The notes beneath the pieces were generated by a model that saw only the letters and a list, made by a program, of their open reading frames with translations, made no database searches and was not told the origin of the DNA. From JAAOZP01 sp964616835 (lineage in GTDB: Archaea; Thermoproteota; EX4484-205; JAAOZP01): DNA of 32,388 nt. Below, in pieces: positions 29,130 to 32,388 of this stretch. Numbering within the stretch: position 1 is the first letter of the stretch; each line of letters starts with the position of its first letter. The translations under genes and the position numbers were made by a program. The DNA is taken from positions 1 through 32,388 of the forward strand of contig CAZTSG010000011.1 in the NCBI GenBank assembly GCA_964616835.1, read 5' to 3'.

Positions 29130-30467
29130 TCAAAAGCATTCGCCAGATGTCTTTAAAGCCTCTTTAAGAATCTTTATTGCACAGAATTCTGAGCACATTG
29201 AGCATGCTCCCAGAGACTTCGGCTTAACCCTGCCATGTATCATAACCGCTTTCTCAGGGTCGATCGCGTTCTTAAACTGTCTATCCCAGTCCAGCTCAGA
29301 CCTTGCCTTAGCCATTTCCAAATCCCTAGCCATGGCTTTATCGCCGAGCTTAACAATATCCACCGCGTGGGCAGCTATCTTCGTAACTATCACCCCCTCC
29401 CTAACGTCTTCAATACTTGGGAGACCTAGGTGCTCAGACGGGGTGAGGTAGCAGAGGAAGTCTGCGCCCGCGAGGCCCGCGACAGTTCCTCCTATGGCTC
29501 CAACAATATGATCGTACCCAGGGGCTATCTCAGTCACAACTGGGCCTAGGACGTAGAATGGCGCGCCTTTGCAGACGGCTTTCTCAAGCTTCACGTTAGC
29601 GTTTATCTGGTCTAAAGGCATGTGCCCAGGCCCCTCGACCATTGCTTGAACATTCGCAGCCCTAGCCCTGTCAACCAGTTCCCCTATTGTCAGGAGCTCC
29701 TGTACTTGAAACCAGTCTGAGGCGTCGAATATGCATCCTGGCCTAAGGCCGTCTCCGAGGCTCAAGGAGAAATCGTACTCTGCAGCCATTTCGAGAAGAT
29801 AGTCGAAATTAGAATACAGGGGGTTCTCCTTCTTATTGTAAAGGATCCATGCCGCTAGGAAGGTTCCGCCGCGGCTAACAATCCCCATCATCCTAGGATG
29901 CTTACTTATTTTCTCAACTGTCTGACGGGTGACTCCGCAATGCACAGTCATGAAGTCAACCCCGTCCTTAGCATGCTTCTCTATAGTGTTGAAAATATCG
30001 TCTTCAGTCATATTGACGATGGAACCCTTCTTCTTCGCAGCATCTATCGCAGCTTGGTATATAGGTACTGTTCCAACTGGTACATTTACCTCCATCAGTA
30101 TTCTCCTCCTAATCTCGTCTAGATTGCCTGCTGTGCTCAGGTCCATAATAGTGTCTGCTCCATACTTGACCGCAACCCTAGCCTTCTCCACTTCAAGGTC
30201 AATGTTGCAAAGGTCAGTGCTTGTCCCAATGTTTGCATTAACCTTGGTTCTCAACCCCTCCCCAATCCCTATGGGATGCACGTTTCCACGCCGGTTGTTG
30301 CGCGTTATTATCACGGTGCCCCTAGATACTCTTTCACGTATTTTCTCAGGGGACTCTCCCTCGTCTGCCGCAACTATTCTCATCTCCTCTGTTACGCGTC
30401 CTTCTTTCGCAGCCCTCATCTGAGTCAATGTTAGCAAGCCTAGATGGATCTGAAGGCTTTTAACCAT
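29130..30467 (-). CDS. thiC: phosphomethylpyrimidine synthase ThiC
   Basis: 445 residues, near the usual archaeal length. It rearranges aminoimidazole ribotide to hydroxymethylpyrimidine phosphate for thiamine, cleaving SAM to 5'-deoxyadenosine with a [4Fe-4S] cluster. Marks are NIGTSTDLCNIDLEVEKARV (about 76-95), MDLSTAGNLDEIR, VHCGVTRQTVEKI, SRGGTFLAAWIL, LSLGDGLRPGCIFDASD, VEGPGHMPLDQI and the C-terminal cluster motif Cys422-x2-Cys425-x3-Cys429 (CSMCSEFC). The third cysteine is one residue closer than in the bacterial CSMCxxxFC form; I do not know how common this is in archaea. GGGGGA lies directly before the ATG. It follows feoB by 22 bases, so the two are probably co-transcribed. Confidence 0.95.
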   Translation of the reverse strand: MVKSLQIHLGLLTLTQMRAAKEGRVTEEMRIVAADEGESPEKIRERVSRGTVIITRNNRRGNVHPIGIGEGLRTKVNANIGTSTDLCNIDLEVEKARVAVKYGADTIMDLSTAGNLDEIRRRILMEVNVPVGTVPIYQAAIDAAKKKGSIVNMTEDDIFNTIEKHAKDGVDFMTVHCGVTRQTVEKISKHPRMMGIVSRGGTFLAAWILYNKKENPLYSNFDYLLEMAAEYDFSLSLGDGLRPGCIFDASDWFQVQELLTIGELVDRARAANVQAMVEGPGHMPLDQINANVKLEKAVCKGAPFYVLGPVVTEIAPGYDHIVGAIGGTVAGLAGADFLCYLTPSEHLGLPSIEDVREGVIVTKIAAHAVDIVKLGDKAMARDLEMAKARSELDWDRQFKNAIDPEKAVMIHGRVKPKSLGACSMCSEFCAIKILKEALKTSGECF

Positions 30468-30489
30468 TCCCCCGAAAAAGACTATCCCC

Positions 30490-32388
30490 TTAAAAGGAGG
30501 CGCTAACTAATTCCAGAATCCGGAGCGAAACTCCTCCCAGAGCTATGGCGAAAAGTATTTCGAAAACAGTTATCAGCAGAGCCTTCCTCCAACCGAATTC
30601 CTTGACTAAGGTCGCTATAGTCGCTACACACGGTATGTAGAACATCGATACTATTGTGAGAACAACCATTTGAACAGGCGTTAACACTCGCGAGAATTCT
30701 GTCGTCCCAAGCAGGCTTGCAAGCATTATCAAAGCAAGCTCTTTCCTCAAGACGCCGAATATGAGAGATACTCCAACAGCCTCCGGCAGGCCTAGCCACG
30801 CTACTGTAACCGGACTAAGAAACATGTTGAGAGCCCCAAGCAGGCCGAATTCTTCAACCAGCTTGACCGTAAATGTTGCAGCAATTATCAGTGGGAAAGC
30901 TATCTTCAGGAATTCGACAAGCCTGAACCAGGTCTGTTTAAATACAGTTTTAATATGCGGAAACCTATAGTCGGGCATTTCCATTATGAGGCCCGTCGGC
31001 TCCCCGGGGAGAACTTTGAACGCAAGCCTTCCCATGAGGAAGACTACGATCAGGTTGAAAGCATAGAGAGCTAAAGCCCAATGGATTCCGAGAAACCTGC
31101 CGACTAGACCTAGGATTATAACTGTTCGTGCCGCGCAAGGTATCAAGGTTGTGACGAAGGCTGCGATAAGCCTCTCGCGTTCCGTCTCCATTATTCTACA
31201 ACCTAGACAAGCGGGAACGTTACAACCATATCCGAGCATCAGGGGTATGAAGGCCTTGCCGTGAAGCCCCATCTTGTGCATAACATTATCCATTAGGAAG
31301 GCGATGCGACTCATGTAGCCCGAGTCCTCAAGCATGTATAGAGCGATGTAGAACGGTATAATGTAGGGTATTGCTATAGTAGTTCCTGCTATAAGCCCTT
31401 CGACAACACCTCCCCAAACTAATTCTCCAAGCAGCCCTTCTCCTAGGAGTTTCGTTAGGAATGGCCTGAGCCCATAAAGCATATTATTCAAAAGCTCTGA
31501 GAGAAAGTTTCCGAGGGCGAATACGAAGAGAAACATTGATGAGATTACAGCAATCATAACTAAATAACCAAGAGCCCTATGGGTAGTTACTTCATGAACT
31601 TTTTCTGCAAGAGTTGGTTTGGAGGGTTGAATTATCTTCTGGACTTCTCTCGCAATACACCCTGCTACACGATAGCGTTCCGAAGTTATTAAGGTTGGAC
31701 ATGAGTGACCATGCAATTCCTCCAATTCTTTTCCAACTTCCCTAGCTAGAGATAGTGCACTTGGGTTTTTCTTAGAAACCTCTTCCTCAATCTCTCTATC
31801 GCCTTCGAGGAGCTTGATTGCAACGTACCTCGGGGGATACGGTAGGTCGGAGCCATTAAGAACCTTGGTAATTCTGCTTATTGCCGCTTCAAAATCCCTC
31901 CCGTACTCTACTCTCTTAGGCTTATTCCTTTTTTCAGCGACTTCAATAGCCTTATCCAGAAGCTTAAAAATCCCAATTCCTTTAACAGCTATAGTTGGTA
32001 CGACGGGGACACCGAGTAGCTCGCTAAGCTTTTCAACGTTTATCTCAATTCCCTTCTTTTTCGCTATATCCGTTTGGTTTAAGGCTATTACCATCGGGGT
32101 CTCAAGCTCCATGAGTTGGAGAGTGAAAAACAGGTTCCTCTCGAGAACGGAAGCGTCTACAACGTTTATCACAGCATTAGGCTTCTCGACAGCGATATAC
32201 CTTCTCGAGATTGATTCTTCTATGGAGTAGGTGGTTAAAGAGTATATTCCGGGGAGGTCAATAATATCTATCGTGTAACCCTTGAAGTAGAGAGTGCCTT
32301 CAGCTCTCTCCACAGTCTTGCCAGGCCAATTCCCAATGTGCTGATGCAACCCCGTCAAATAGTTGAATATTACAGACTTCCCCACGTT
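30490..32388 (-). CDS. feoB: ferrous iron transport protein B (FeoB), N-terminus cut by window edge
   Basis: 632 residues are visible and the frame is open to the window edge. It begins inside the P-loop (NVGKSVIFNYLTGLHQHIGN; the GxP part of the G1 motif lies outside), so only a few N-terminal residues are missing. The G domain continues with the T-region GNWPGKTVE, G3 DLPGIYSL and G4 NQTD. A helical GDI-like part leads to eight or more transmembrane segments with the Cys-containing gate motifs GCNVPACLGCRIMETERERL and LIPCAARTVIILGLVG. It imports Fe(II) with GTP hydrolysis by the G domain. No feoA is seen in the window. thiC follows 22 bases downstream. Confidence 0.95.
   Translation of the reverse strand, partial: NVGKSVIFNYLTGLHQHIGNWPGKTVERAEGTLYFKGYTIDIIDLPGIYSLTTYSIEESISRRYIAVEKPNAVINVVDASVLERNLFFTLQLMELETPMVIALNQTDIAKKKGIEINVEKLSELLGVPVVPTIAVKGIGIFKLLDKAIEVAEKRNKPKRVEYGRDFEAAISRITKVLNGSDLPYPPRYVAIKLLEGDREIEEEVSKKNPSALSLAREVGKELEELHGHSCPTLITSERYRVAGCIAREVQKIIQPSKPTLAEKVHEVTTHRALGYLVMIAVISSMFLFVFALGNFLSELLNNMLYGLRPFLTKLLGEGLLGELVWGGVVEGLIAGTTIAIPYIIPFYIALYMLEDSGYMSRIAFLMDNVMHKMGLHGKAFIPLMLGYGCNVPACLGCRIMETERERLIAAFVTTLIPCAARTVIILGLVGRFLGIHWALALYAFNLIVVFLMGRLAFKVLPGEPTGLIMEMPDYRFPHIKTVFKQTWFRLVEFLKIAFPLIIAATFTVKLVEEFGLLGALNMFLSPVTVAWLGLPEAVGVSLIFGVLRKELALIMLASLLGTTEFSRVLTPVQMVVLTIVSMFYIPCVATIATLVKEFGWRKALLITVFEILFAIALGGVSLRILELVSASF

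Noticed and set aside
1..32388. CRISPR arrays, insertion sequences, integrase attachment sites
   Set aside because: No spaced direct repeats, transposase-like frames or duplicated tRNA ends were seen near the four tRNA genes.

Overview
The window is from an archaeon, most likely a thermophilic member of the Thermoproteota. The signs are an archaeal histone, archaeal-type promoters (TATA boxes about 25-35 bases before leaderless or short-leader genes), tRNA genes without encoded CCA of which two of four carry anticodon-loop introns, and the conserved archaeal cluster eL39-eL31-aIF6-eL20-prefoldin-FtsY-SecE-Spt5-uL11-uL1-uL10-P1. Histone together with this cluster would fit Thermofilum-like or related lineages. 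The genus cannot be fixed from the sequence alone.

Layout. 1-1850 (minus): a three-gene operon behind what I read as a fluoride (crcB-motif) riboswitch. The genes are a prenyltransferase/terpene-cyclase-fold protein, a small helical protein and a winged-helix membrane protein cut by the window edge. 2040-4057: PEP carboxykinase with its own promoter. 4069-4917: a methylthioadenosine/methylthioinosine phosphorylase. 4966-7521: an AT-rich pair, an unknown multi-spanning membrane protein and a family 2 glycosyltransferase. 7524-8486: uS10, a gene-poor stretch with a decayed reading frame, and an intron-bearing tRNA-Ala. 8628-12158: malate dehydrogenase, an FAD-dependent oxidoreductase, a metallophosphoesterase and a SWIM zinc-finger protein. 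12148-19438: Nep1 and the long translation/secretion/transcription cluster. 19542-24612: tRNA-Val, MtnA, tRNA-Leu, a nitroreductase, a class II aldolase, an aldo/keto reductase, a Y-family DNA polymerase and tRNA-Glu. 24776-32388: IleRS, histone, archease, ThiC and FeoB (cut by the window edge).

Working together. The phosphorylase, MtnA and the class II aldolase would form a short salvage route from methylthioadenosine or 5'-deoxyadenosine to dihydroxyacetone phosphate plus an aldehyde, which the adjacent aldo/keto reductase might reduce. This is an inference from gene content. Malate dehydrogenase and PEP carboxykinase link C4 acids to PEP. FeoB (iron uptake) lies directly before ThiC (an iron-sulfur, SAM-cleaving enzyme) in one apparent operon.

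The strongest unusual signal is the fluoride riboswitch at 1781-1850. Its anti-Shine-Dalgarno strand can pair over 11 bp with the ribosome-binding site of a gene that is not a fluoride exporter. Other points of interest are a CTG start codon for uL11, a uL10 without the usual acidic C-terminal tail, and a palindrome placed like an operator in the PEP carboxykinase promoter.
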